Assembly: GCA_038025085.1 (NCBI GenBank)
Contig: CM076144.1
Coordinates: 36,738,501 to 36,802,500 of the forward strand
Source of the DNA: Tetragonia tetragonoides
Lineage: Eukaryota > Streptophyta > Magnoliopsida > Caryophyllales > Aizoaceae
Length of the DNA: 64,000 nucleotides
Direction of reading: 5' to 3'
The notes below the pieces were generated by a model. The model had not been told where the DNA came from. It searched no databases and worked only from the letters and a program-made list of their open reading frames with translations. Below, in pieces: positions 24,101 through 35,863 of this stretch; position 1 is the stretch's first letter; each line of letters begins with the position of its first letter. The translations under genes were made by a program, and so were the position numbers.

Positions 24101-25827
24101 AATGCATTAGAAAGCAACCAAATAAGCAAGCGATTGATATGTAGGCGCATAAACCACCAAATCAAGAACCAACTACCATGTCTACCTGAAAGAAAGTTAT
24201 TTTGCGGAAACCCTCTGCTTCACACTGGGTACAGAAATTGCTTGATGACTTGTATAGACCCTGTATTGAAGAATGGCAATGTCCAATGGGTAAGCTGGAC
24301 TACATACTAAGAACAGTACAATTGTTAAGATATCAGAAGGCATTCTTCACCTCTAATGATGTGTTGTTTTGAGGGTATATCTCCGTGACAATTTCTAAAG
24401 TGAATGTACCACTAGGTGGTGATGGAATCGTCAGATGGCGTGAATCAACATGAAATTCTCCCTCCTAGACAAATGAAATAGTGAGTATCATATGTATACA
24501 ACCGAAGCTACTTAAGTTAATACAAATAGTTATACAATACTTTAAAATCATAGGACTGCGACAGCAATTACATGCATGTAGGAGGGTACAACGTGAATTG
24601 TGAAAGAAAAAGATAGCAAGACACTATGCAGCCCTAAAGCCATGTAAATTGACAAAAGCAGCTCCTGAACAAAGGGATTTAACATACATTCAGCTCTTTT
24701 CCATTGACATTGACAGAGACTAGCTTCAGATCTCGACCATCCAATACCAGAGGAGAAGTGGAGGAAGACACTGAAGACAAGAACAAAGGAGCTAAATTAA
24801 CTAATTCAGTCTTTTAGGTGAAGGGCAAACCATGAAACCAAAGGCTCGCATGGATACAGATGACCCTAGTATATACGAGTAGCATTACTACCTTCAACTC
24901 TTGGGAGGACAGATATCTTCGAGAAGACGTGGGTCTTATCTTCATCCAACAAAAATTTCAAATCCACCTGCAGCAAAGTATCTGTCATTGGTAATTCTGA
25001 AAATGTTCTCTAGATAAAAAAAATCAGGTACTAGCAAAAGACATACAGTATCAAAATAGTAATCAGGCTTCTTGTAATCCTTCAGAAAAATTTCTTTAGG
25101 AGCTTCCATTTTCAACTCTTCTGCTTGATTTGACACTGGTTCAGTTGCAACTGAACAGATAAACCTTCTCTGAATTTCCTTACTCCTCTGAGGCAAAGAT
25201 GGAACATGATATCAAAACCAAAATAACACACAAAAGCATATATATGAAATGCAAAGCAAGATTGCAACTGACGAAGTGGATGTTTCAACAAAAATTCCAT
25301 GAACTTACATATAGGGACGGATATGCAAATCGAATATTCCTTTGCTGGGTAGCCTAAGAATAACATCAATTCACATATTACAATGACATAAATTGACTGA
25401 ACTCTATAACAGTAATTGGCATCATATCAACAAGCACAAACCAACCGAAGTTCAGTCACTTAAATTAGCACATACCTCCAAACTAAGAAATCTTCTAAAT
25501 CTTCCTAGGCTCTTAGCTGAATACTGAAACGAAGCGACTCGTTGTGGAGCCTGAAGCTGCAACACCATATATGGCACTCATTAGTTACTGTGCTCAAGGT
25601 AGATACAAAACTATATGCTTTAGGCAATAAGTAGGATATGAACTGAAACAGACCCAAAAAAGCAAGCTTCTTGACAAACAAGTAAGCACATATGCACTAA
25701 ACTCGAAAGAAGTAACAACAAGAGACAATAAGAAAAGAGTAATCACAGGAAGAGATGATGAAACCAAGCCCAATAAATTCGTCTTTGATAAAGCAGGACC
25801 CTTGCACGGCAAGACCAACCGAGCCAT
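12122..25827 (-). CDS. M1-family zinc aminopeptidase (puromycin-sensitive aminopeptidase/PepN-like, At1g63770-type), 33 coding exons
   Basis: Coding exons in order: 25747-25827, 25476-25556, 25309-25353, 25047-25187, 24892-24967, 24688-24770, 24351-24464, 24186-24260, 23988-24095, 23655-23867, 23508-23569, 23350-23377, 23090-23176, 22958-22983, 22757-22820, 22581-22661, 16732-16779, 16614-16632, 16476-16480, 16367-16378, 16183-16239, 15977-16086, 15804-15884, 15520-15703, 14492-14640, 14254-14392, 14017-14163, 13820-13901, 13561-13736, 12697-12807, 12496-12612, 12303-12374, 12122-12202. The lengths sum to 2955 nt, an uninterrupted frame of 984 residues. The product removes N-terminal residues from peptides. 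GAMEN substrate motif at about 361-365, HEYFH at 397-401 and Glu420 give HExxH-x18-E; catalytic Tyr481 lies in VYEKGAEVVRM. The basic, Ser-rich first ~80 residues suggest a plastid or mitochondrial transit peptide. Splice sites are read by eye; most are clear GT-AG, and the first donor (GTGATT) is the weakest. The large insertion in the 16780-22580 intron leaves the reading frame intact. Confidence 0.93.
12928..13379 (-). mobile_element. 5'-truncated LINE in an aminopeptidase intron
   Basis: The minus strand encodes a LINE ORF2 C-terminus ([29 protein letters not shown]) followed by a 3' UTR and an A tail (T run from 12924 on the plus strand). A 14-bp direct repeat ACAATATTACTTTT flanks it (12914-12927 and 13380-13393), a clear TSD. 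It sits in the 12808-13560 intron, in the same orientation as the gene. Confidence 0.85.
14971..15522. repeat. 276-bp tandem duplication spanning an exon end and its intron
   Basis: Copies 14971-15246 and 15247-15522 differ at one base that I can see (15176 T against 15452 C). Copy 2 includes the last 3 nt of the exon ending at 15520 plus its splice donor. Copy 1 therefore carries a duplicate AAG/GTTCGCC donor at about 15244. The near-identity implies a recent event. Confidence 0.92.
16828..16919. repeat. Left copy of the 92-bp direct repeat flanking the Athila fragment
   Basis: Matches 22430-22521 with a single difference (CAATC against CAGTC). Both copies are ordinary intron sequence of the aminopeptidase gene, so the host sequence was duplicated at insertion. 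Confidence 0.93.
16924..18622 (+). repeat. 5' LTR of the Athila-like element
   Basis: Begins TGATAAGTCA and ends CCACATCA immediately before the primer-binding site; a 1.7-kb TG...CA LTR is the right size for Athila. The partner 3' LTR is missing, so the left boundary is inferred from the TG and from where the 92-bp host repeat stops. Confidence 0.75.
18627..18645 (+). other. Primer-binding site of the Athila-like element
   Basis: TTGGCGCCGTTGCCAGGGA lies just inside the LTR and matches the TGGCGCCGTTGCC type of PBS typical of plant Athila elements. Confidence 0.8.
18795..20047 (+). pseudogene. Athila-like gag, degenerate
   Basis: ATG at 18795 ([11 protein letters not shown]) meets an in-frame stop (LHP*) and a frameshift near 18910, after which the frame is open from 18935 to 20047. 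The conserved Gypsy capsid region reads [26 protein letters not shown] and [15 protein letters not shown] charged linker toward protease follows. Clear plant Gypsy gag, non-functional. Confidence 0.85.
20063..22429 (+). pseudogene. Athila-like pol: protease, RT and partial RNase H
   Basis: The protease active site reads [11 protein letters not shown] (frame 20063-20764). RT follows from 21071 with [32 protein letters not shown] and the catalytic FMDDF. Frames break at 21823 and 22200. RNase H begins [14 protein letters not shown] and reaches [14 protein letters not shown] before the element is cut off at 22429. No integrase. Confidence 0.9.
22430..22521. repeat. Right copy of the 92-bp direct repeat flanking the Athila fragment
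   Basis: Joins abruptly to the retroelement in the middle of its RNase H region (after ...LEIR). The short open frame seen inside the repeat is present in both copies and is not a gene. Confidence 0.93.
23180..23273 (-). mobile_element. Very short LINE 3'-end insertion with target duplication
   Basis: About 40 bp (minus strand ends ...CCATGCTATCTAAAATAAAAGAAAAAG) lies between imperfect direct repeats 23180-23208 and 23249-23273 that share TGAGTTAAAACTT. The TATCTAAAATAAAA end matches the 3' end of the LINE at 12928. The duplicated target includes the acceptor tract of the 23090-23176 exon. Confidence 0.55.
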
Positions 25828-26240
25828 TCAACTGAAATTTTTGAAAAGTAAACCAAGTTCCAATCTTTCACTTCTGGGTACACTTGATATAGATAATAAT
25901 TCAACCAAGTGATAAATATAAAAAAAAAAAAAAAAATCCCAATTGAGTAAACTAATCTCTCTCCCCAAAGGAGAAATACCCAGATTGCTAAAACCCCAAA
26001 AAGATACTCAAAAACCCCAGATCAGTGAATACCAATGAGAGAAAAATAAAGAGAGATAACATAGCTGGGCATTGGCAATAACCCTATTATTATATAATGG
26101 ATAAAAATCCGGATATTTCAAATTATGGTCAGGAAAAATATTAAACCCAATACAGAAAATTAAAAATAAAAACTTGTGAATAAAATCATATATGTATGCT
26201 TCAATGGAATATACAGAGAATATTGATTGCAGAAACTTAC

Positions 26241-26310
26241 CTATGGAAGATGATCAGAAAACTGTGATGGCGACAGGAACTTGGGATTGTACGAATTAAG
26301 ATCTATGAAT
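26241..26310 (-). other. 5' UTR exon of the aminopeptidase gene
   Basis: On the minus strand the sequence ends ...CATCTTCCATAG followed by the donor GTAAGTTT at 26240 downward. The next acceptor TTTCAG lies just before the start-codon exon (25831). The 5' end is not determinable; about 26310 is a guess. Confidence 0.55.
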
Positions 26311-26329
26311 GATGGAACAAAGTATAAGT

Positions 26330-27409
26330 GTCGATGCTCATGACAAAGAAAAGATATTTATTTTAAGGAGAGTACAACTTTTTTATTTTAAAAATAAAAA
26401 GAACCGTGAAGATAAACCAATAAAGGTGCGACCTTTAAGGTTTTGTTGTATCTGGGGCTCTATTTTAGTGTTTTTTGCATTTTTCACGGACCTGAAAATA
26501 TTTGTTTCTTTTTTATTTATAAAATATCTAAGGATAATGATATTTATTTAGGGCTACTTTATCAACTTGGGCTTTGGGTTGAGAGTTCATACTGATATGG
26601 GCCATCCTTTGGAAATTAAATTAGAGTAAGCACAAGTAGATGTTTGGGTTTGTTCCAACTTTTGACACCCATCTGGCTAGATGGACTTTACCAAGTTTTG
26701 TTTTTTTGGGCTTGAACTTCAAAACCCTCTTGTAAACATTACTCATTTTCTTTTCAGATACAGTTCTGAAACATTTTTGAGCAAATCTTATATGAGACTG
26801 ACTCACATAAATGTGGGGTCACTATTCAAAAATGTATGGCTCACTTATTATGATATGTGACTCTTATTCCACTAAAAAGTGACTCTCGTCTTAACAAAAA
26901 TTACAATAAGACAGTCTTAATCAAGTTTTTGTGAATATTTTAAGTTTGGTTCAGTTTAATTCATTTATGAATATTACTTAAAGTATTCTAATATAAATTC
27001 ACAATAATACCATACGCAGTTGAAAAATACTTCAACGTATACTTTCAGATGAGTCTAGTATTAAAGAGATTTTGACAAGTTGTGAAATGATAAAGGTTGA
27101 GAATATTAATTGATCAATTTGTTCAGTAAAAAATGAGCTTAGTGCAGCTCATTCAGTCTTTTTCGGGCTAATAAAATGAACTCTAAGACTATGTTCATTT
27201 TAACTTATATTTAGGTTGCAATTTAGTTTAATTCAATTTCGATCACTTTAATAGATAGTTCTTTCGGTTATATATTTCATGTCCCATTTGAAGATTTCAA
27301 CACAAACTTCCAAATATACCAAATATATATTGGATAGATATTGATAAGTTTGCTAAAGGTCAAATAGAAGAAGAAAAAATTAGCTCACTTCATATCCCTT
27401 TAGTTCAAC
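26330..27409. other. Intergenic spacer upstream of the aminopeptidase gene
   Basis: AT-rich, no gene recognised. The part next to 26300 is the probable promoter. Confidence 0.5.
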
Positions 27410-27412
27410 TTA

Positions 27413-27703
27413 GAGCTCGTTTACTTATTAATAATGCAATGCAATATAATGCAATCTTTTTATAAAGTAAATGTGGGGCGAAAAGTGAAGGCGTATGAGG
27501 AGAGTGATGTGAAAAGTGGGGTTGATTACTATCTATTGTAATCAGCATTGCTCTACTCCAACCCATGTAACGATGATCACTTTAGATGGTGTAATTAATC
27601 TCACGTTTTTCATCTCTTTCTTTCCCCTCTTTCTTTTTCCACATCTCACGTACATTTACCCTATAAAATAATTGTATTGCATTACTAGTAAGTAAACACC
27701 ACT
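27413..27703. mobile_element. PIF/Harbinger-like MITE
   Basis: Ends GAGCTCGTTTACTTATTAATAATGC and (reverse complement) AGTGGTGTTTACTTACTAGTAATGC form an imperfect terminal inverted repeat, flanked by TTA on both sides (27410-27412 and 27704-27706). A related element is at 50134-50412. Confidence 0.65.
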
Positions 27704-27738
27704 TTAATTTTATCTAATTGAAAATAATAGGGTATACA

Positions 27739-27972
27739 TAGATCTGTAAAATTGGTTGACCTAGCAGGTTACGGGTCGGTCACTTCGGGGACGGGTCGGT
27801 CACTTCGGGGTCGGGTCGGGTCAGTTACGGGTTGGTTTTTGGGTTGAATCCATTTTATAGTTCATTTTACCGGATTGTAAACGGGTTCAGATCGAGAATA
27901 TTTTTTCAGGACCCTAAAAAACGGGTCGGATCGGGTCGGGTTTCCGGGTCGGGTCAGCTTTTTACAGCTCTA
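27739..27972. mobile_element. hAT MITE with an internal GGGTCGGGTC repeat
   Basis: TIRs TAGATCTGTAAAA and TTTTTACAGCTCTA are flanked by an exact 8-bp TSD GGTATACA (27731-27738 and 27973-27980). The interior is tandem GGGTCGGTCACTTCG and GGGTCGGGTC units. No coding capacity. Confidence 0.88.
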
Positions 27973-27981
27973 GGTATACAT

Positions 27982-30900
27982 GCTCCTTTTAGCACAAACT
28001 AGTGAATGTACACACACATGAAAACATATGAAATATCATAGCTAGTAATTTAGAGATAATTTCATTGTCCGACAATCATTGAATAAAAATTAACCAATAT
28101 TTTACTATGTGTTTAGTTTATCGATCTAGGTAATTAGTTTTATCTCAATCTTTATATTTCATTGGTCGCTGAGACACAAAACCTAAATAGATAATCTTTT
28201 TCCTATTCCGTCCTATCTTGTATTAGCGAAGGAGGCAACCACAATAACAATTTCTTCTCCAAATTTGCATATATAAATAGTATATACATGTCCTACCTTT
28301 CATCTTTACATATGGGAGCTCCTAAGATTTGAACTTCAGATCATGTTTTGTTCGTTGTTATGTGTAATATATATTAATTAACAAAACAAAATAATACCTA
28401 ACACACCTATATAAGACTCCCTCTATAATCAAACATGACGTCAGCATGACGTCGTCCTAATTGTATGAGGTGCCTCACCTTGAGGCCGCCTCATAAGATC
28501 CAACATAATAATTATATATCTTCGCGTTATAAAGGATACCCGGGTTGCTCCACTTCCATGTCTAATATTTGCAACATAGGATACTCAAATCTCCAACTCA
28601 AATCTTCTACTAGTATACTATTTAAATTTTTGAAAGCACATGTCTTGATTATACTCAAATCTTTCTACTCCTACAGTAGATTACTAGTAATATATAGTAC
28701 TATATACACTGGAATAAATGGTGACAACTTAATAACTCCTCACTATTCTACAAGTCGTGCTCTAATTTCCATGATGACTACACAAAAAATAAAGCAATAT
28801 TAATCCAAAATAGGAGGTCTACTTCTTAGTTCTTAGCATGTAATTGTGTATATATGATTGTTAATGATTCCCCCTATCTAAAATAGTATTAATTGATAGA
28901 TTTAATAAGCAAATTGTATACAACTTTGCAATAAAATATTTCCAATGAGATAAGAGCATTTCGTTGAGTAATATGAGGTGGCCTAGATCTGTTCAAAAGT
29001 TAAAATAAACATGAGTCCACACGCACGTATAAATTTGGCTAACGTAGATACATCAATCTAAAATGCAAGTGCACATTGATACCAATTTTTTATGCCCAAT
29101 TATTTGAAAGACCAATTACATTCCGCCACGTATTTGATTCTACTATTCATGTCATTTTATAAGAATTGTATAAATAACCTTTATTTCTTCACAATAAAAG
29201 CAAATAAAAATTTAAGTAAAACTTTAAATTAAAGCTAATTGGCGTGAGTTCATTACAGTATAAAATTAAACTAAACACCTAGGTTCTATTAAACATTTAA
29301 ACTAATCAGATTACTAATAAAAAGAAAGCCTAAAGGTAGCTTCCTGGTTATGGGCATAATTATGAGTATGAAGACTGTGCAACCCATGCTGACCTTAGTA
29401 AAACCCTTTACAGGTGTATCCTTTGAAGCCTAATGTCTTTTTTGAAGCCTACCCATGGTTAAGAACTTTACAAATAAAATTGAATGGCTGGATAAGTAAT
29501 AAAATTTATTTCATTTTAAGAAAAAAAAGAAGAAGTTATTTCATTTTATGGCGTAACTTTGTGTAGTATAATTTAATATTTTTTTAAAAGGTTGCACACA
29601 AAAATTTTTATAAGACTGTTTTTTCGTAATTTTTGGTGAAATAATGATAATTTTTTAATACAATAAGGGTTACGATTCACAAAAAGTGACCCCTATACTT
29701 TTAAAAAATAAACCTATTTTTGTATGAGTTGGTTACACAAGATTTGTTAGGCGGTGAAAGTAATTGTAAACGGTAAAGTGTAGTATAATAAGTGAAAATT
29801 ACAATTAAAAAACATGTAAAAAACAAATTTACATGCTGAAACTTGAAAGCTACTTTGGTCTTGGTTTTTGTTGGGTTGTCACCCGACATGCATTCAATAT
29901 CATTCAATCCAATTTACGTTGATTATGATTTTTCTTAGTCTTCACCTTCACCTTAGGGGTCAATATCACAACTACTTTGTTGAGGTAGGCCACGTGTCAG
30001 CTTGTGATTTGATAGTTTGAAAGCAAGAAGTGGTGACAAGTGTATTATTTTTTTTGGCCTTGTTCTACCAATGAATGAAATGATAGGGGAAAATATTTTT
30101 CTCCTTATTTTTTACCCATGATATTTTAATTAATTGCCTTTTTCTTTTAAGAAAGTGAAAAGAACAGGGGCTTGTTGAACAACCACCAAACACAAGACAT
30201 GAAGTCCATGTTTTGTTTTTAAGGCTCAACATATGCTTACACATTCTAACATGCTTACATGTTTGCTGGCCAAATTTTCTATTTGCAGGGGTTGTAGGGT
30301 TCGGCAAGCCGGTTGCGTTCAAAGCCTTAACCTTCGGCACTTCCTTTCTCTTTTTCCTAAAAATCCATATAAAAATGGAAAGGTGTATGTTTAGGATAAT
30401 GTTGTGATTTGGAAAGTACTCATCATTGTTTTCTTTTGTTCTTGAGAAGAAAAAACTCTATCATTCATTGTATTCATTACAATCCGGCCTGAAAACAAAC
30501 GACAAAAACTAACTTGACAATTTGAAAATCCACTAAATTTTTTACAGAGGAATACATTACAACCGAGACAAATTAATCCGTTAAAATAGGCATAAAAAAG
30601 AGAGAGGCGAAACCTAAAAACCCGACCCGCGACCGACCGGAAACTAACAAAAGATGACTTTCATATCTTGGAAATCCCATTAAGAATTAGTATACAAACA
30701 TATGTCAAACATGCATAATAAACTTGACCGACCTAAACCAAACCTAACTGACTCGTTTGACATCTCTATATTTATTCATTTGAGATGTACATTGAGTGGA
30801 GTTTTCAATGTAAACATCATCATAAAATACTCATAATCTAACTCAACCAGCGAAATGGTCTAAACTGAACAATGCACTAATAACAACGGACCATTAATCA

Positions 30901-31200
30901 CCTTTGGAAAGCCACATTTTTATCAACTTGAGTAGTAATTGTGTCGATTTTAAAATGACTTGTCATAACCATCAATAAACTAACTAAAAGGTATATTTGT
31001 TGTTGCTATGAATATTAGTACACAACTCCAATTAAGCATTGCCTCATCCCTTGGCAAGTTTTACCTAATCCAATGTTTCCAAATTCGCCCTCCATCGTAA
31101 TTCATGACATCAAGATTTTCCTAGAATTCTCGTGGCTTAATTAGTTAAATCTTTACTATATTATATAATCTCTATCCGTCTATCAACAAAAGTTAATAAG
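27982..31200. other. Intergenic spacer, no gene recognised
   Basis: AT-rich. A short open segment at 30213-30400 follows a TTGCAG, but has no recognised product and no continuation. A GC-rich patch at about 28462-28494 resembles the inverted sequence at 11698-11727. Confidence 0.5.
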
Positions 31201-31220
31201 TTCTTTTATAATCGAATAAT

Positions 31221-31221
<1 letters not shown>

Positions 31222-31291
<70 letters not shown>
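31222..31291. repeat. (AT)n then (AAT)n compound microsatellite
   Basis: About 15 AT units are followed by about 12 AAT units. Confidence 0.95.
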
Positions 31292-31292
<1 letters not shown>

Positions 31293-31614
31293 TATGGAAA
31301 TGCCTATGCATACCGCCACAATTACAAAATTCCATTATTATCATTTGACAAATTTTGAAAATTAGCTATGCGTGTGTTTTTTTCCACTTACTCAGTAATT
31401 TATTCAGTTTAGTCTAATTCCGTTAACTAAGTACAATAAAATTCAATTCAATCAATTCGGTAGAAAAAAGAACACACTCTACGCCGGTGATGAAATGATG
31501 TAGGAGCAGCCATGCTGCTTGGGAGTTGGGCACCACGATCAATGGGGCTTTCTCAGAAGTAAACAATGACCTCACTTGAGTATATATTATGGGAGTGTAC
31601 AAAAATCCTAATAA

Positions 31615-32820
<1,206 letters not shown>

Positions 32821-32824
32821 TTTA

Positions 32825-32933
32825 GGGTCCAAGGGAGGACCACAAGTAAGTAAAATAAATTTACAAGTCAGGGAAAGGAGATTCAAACCCGAGACCTAAT
32901 ATAGACAAGGTCTCAATTTTAACCATTATTAGG
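32825..32933 (-). mobile_element. tRNA-derived SINE remnant, family 2
   Basis: The minus strand carries a box-A-like TGGTTAAAATTGAGACC and a box-B-like GGGTTTGAATCTCC, then TTTCCCTGACTTGTAAATT and a GGACCC-containing tail. The same order is seen at 33686-33795 on the plus strand. Confidence 0.55.
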
Positions 32934-33199
32934 CTAATACCTTATTTTCACAGTTGTGATTTGGATACATGGTTTAATGATGACGCATACGGAGAGCAAA
33001 AATCGTAATGATAATCTTACAATTAAATGTCATGATCCAATTGATTTTGGAAATCAGAGGTTTCTTGTTTAGGTGTTTTTGGTCCTAACTAGTAAGATGG
33101 ATTGTTTAGGTTTGATTCAATCATGTATGTTTATCTAACAAATAAAGGTCATGTAAATGTCAGATTGCTCCTACAGGGAAGTAAAATGCCAGTTAGTTT

Positions 33200-33390
33200 T
33201 TTTTTTTGGTTCACGATCAAGGGTATCCACCGTCGACAATAGTGATTATTTCCCTGGCTTGTAGGCACCTCAAATGGTGGGACAGCTGGCCAAGGAATTT
33301 AAAGTTGCTCCATGCCCAATGCGAGATTCGAACCCTCGCCCTTGGTTAAGGATAAATGACTCCATATCACTCAACCACACCTCATTGGTT
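33200..33390 (-). mobile_element. tRNA-derived SINE, family 1, intact with TSD
   Basis: The minus strand reads GTGGTTGAGTGATATGG (box A), GGGTTCGAATCTCGC (box B), a body, then a poly(A) tail (T run 33197-33207). A 17-bp direct repeat starting AAAATGCCAGTTAG flanks it (33183-33199 and 33391-33407). Confidence 0.88.
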
Positions 33391-33685
33391 AAAATGCCAG
33401 TTAGTTTAGTTGGTAATTTTTGTAGAGTAACGATCTACAAGCAAATTCTCATGAAACGTAGTTATTCAGGGATAATATGTAAATTGTAATATTTAACAAT
33501 TTTCTATTAGATTTTGTAGATTCATTCCAAAATTTAAAGAAAAATACATAAGATAGCTATTTAACAAATTTTTATTTATTATGTACCATATCATTTTCAT
33601 AGGACCAAGAGTCTAAGCTAACAATGTTCAAATGTGTTCCATGTTTATGATATGTTCAAATACTAATAACATGCCAATGAGATCT

Positions 33686-33795
33686 TGACTTATTGGTTAA
33701 GACTGAGACCATGGGTATATTAGATTCCAAATTCGAATTTTCCCTTCCTCATCGTATGTAAATTCATAGAATTGTCCTTTGCATCATTTGGACCC
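33686..33795 (+). mobile_element. tRNA-derived SINE remnant, family 2
   Basis: TTGGTTAAGACTGAGACC, a decayed box B (AATTCGAATTTTCCC), TGTAAATTCATA and GGACCC parallel the copy at 32825-32933 in the opposite orientation. Confidence 0.55.
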
Positions 33796-33799
33796 AACA

Positions 33800-34500
33800 A
33801 AAATACCACACAACACATGCTTGTGCTTCGAACTCGCAAATTAATAACGGCACAATATCATAGCGAAATCAAAACTAAAGTAGATTTTGTTTCTCTCATT
33901 TTTATTCCTTCATTAAATTAGTTTATTGTATAGTAACCTTCCATATTGAAAACCACCACCCCAAATATAGGTTGTCAATCTGAACCCAAAAAGCTGAGAA
34001 GGGTTTTAGCAGCTGTAGATTCTGAGATCTTACTGCCATTTTAAAGCTCAACAAATATAGGCAGACCCACCACCAAACTTTACCAAAACATATAATAAAA
34101 TTAAAATAGTACCATTATTAGTACGTTATATAGAAGTATAATAATTTATATACAGAAACACAAATATACATTGGTAGCATATTACTAGCATTTTACACAA
34201 TAATATGAAGGAATATATAACACGATGATGTTGATGATAAAAAGATGATGATCACTGATGTTTTATACCCAAATTCCTCTCCTGCTACAATCTTCCGTCA
34301 GATCGGTCAAACGGTATGTGTCCTCGTCTTGTCAACCATTTTTCAATTTAACAGACACTGTAAAGAGGGAAAAACAAAAATTTAAAAGGAAAATCCAAAA
34401 ATGGGTTCTTTCTATGAGATTTCAAATTATAAGAGAAACCCAGTTTTCAGAAAAACAAACAAAGAAATGGGTTGTTTTTAGATTTCTAGAGAGAGAAAGA
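33800..34500. other. Spacer/promoter region upstream of the TNP gene
   Basis: AT-rich; no gene seen. It leads into the GA repeat and the probable transcribed leader. Confidence 0.5.
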
Positions 34501-34522
34501 AATACTAGGTAGTATTATTTTC

Positions 34523-34524
<2 letters not shown>

Positions 34525-34557
<33 letters not shown>
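34525..34557. repeat. (GA)n microsatellite in the putative 5' leader
   Basis: About 16 GA units upstream of the TIR-NBS gene; GA/CT tracts are common near plant transcription starts. A matching (CT)n tract is at about 34994-35023. Confidence 0.9.
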
Positions 34558-34559
<2 letters not shown>

Positions 34560-34990
34560 GAGGTTTTTGGTAAAGAGAAAGCAGCGAAGAAAGAGAGACT
34601 GAGAAGAGAAGAAAAGCTTGTTTGGAGTTCTGAAAGCTCTGTTCATGAAAAGGGTAAAGACATATACTCACAAATTTTTAATCAACCCCATCTCAATCAA
34701 AGTTTCAACCTTTTCAATTTTCACTTATATGGCTACTTTTTTGCAAAAGGGTCTCTTTCAAATCTGTCTTTAACCAGTCTCAAGTTCCTTAATCATTACA
34801 AAAAACAGGAACCCATTTTACTGCAATAGTATTACTTACCACTTTCTCCTCTCTTCTCCTATGTACTATATATATTTTCATCATTATGGGGTTCTTCAAT
34901 GATTATTATTATTATGGTTATTCAAGAAAGTTTCCTTCTTTTTATTGGCAGGGTTTGTTTATCTTCATTGATTCTGTAACAACTTGTAGT

Positions 34991-35025
<35 letters not shown>

Positions 35026-35863
35026 GAGATTTGGGCAGTGCTTTGATTGAGATTATTGTTTCTGGGATTGGTTGCTGAACTGGGTTTGCTTGATGTGAGC
35101 AAGGAAATGTTAAATCTTTGAGGCCATGTTTCGGGTTTTAAACCAAGTAAGTTTCTAGATCTGAATTTGAATTTAGAATATTTTTCATCTCATTTCCTGT
35201 CAATGTTCAGTCATGGTTCACTGGTTTCTAGTTTTTGGATCTATAAATGCCCTAGTTTGAATTTTCAGTGATTGGTTTAAGCAGTACAGAATTTCAGATT
35301 AGTAAAAAGTGTCTGTTTTTTGGTAGGACAATGCATATCATCCAAAATTTTCTATTTTTTCTGGGTTGGGGTGGGGTGGGAGGGGTATTAATTTATTTCC
35401 CTTTTTTCATTATTCACTGTGTGACTTTGTCCAAACATCAACTATAAAACATGGATATGAAAAACAGGATATGGTAATGCCAATAAGTTGCCTATATGTC
35501 TTAGTCCACTTGGGTCATGATTGAAGTATTAGGTAAAACTATATTTTCTAGATGCTACCCCACTTAGTACATTTGTTAGCAATGGCTAATTTGAACTTTC
35601 TATTTTCAGGATTTCCTAGTGTATAAAATTTGTAGTGAAAGTGGACCAGAAGAATTTGGTAGTAAAATGTGGCTGTAAGTTTAGTTCTTGGAGGAGTTGG
35701 AGCCAGGATGTGGTTTAGTCCTTGTTCTACCTGTCTTTTATGTAAGGATTGTCTAGTAATGTTCAGGGTGGGAGTTTTCTGAGACTGAATATGTTTCATT
35801 TTAAATGTCAGGAAAGCGGTCTACTTGTACATATATGGCACAGGATAGCTATAGCTGATAAGT
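34560..35863 (+). other. Putative 5' UTR exons and introns of the TNP gene
   Basis: Several good splice signals surround non-coding sequence: donors at AAAAGG/GTAAAG (about 34651) and ACCAA/GTAAGTT (about 35147), and acceptors at TTTTCAG (35609) and AATGTCAG just before 35813. No open frame reaches the ATG at 35864 from upstream. Exon structure is inferred from sequence only. Confidence 0.45.

Noticed and set aside
30213..30407. Possible exon after TTGCAG reading GVVGFGKPVAFKALTFG
   Set aside because: No partner exons, no recognised family.
31490..31560. GC-richer segment considered as a microRNA precursor
   Set aside because: No convincing long hairpin and no match to conserved plant miRNAs that I recall.
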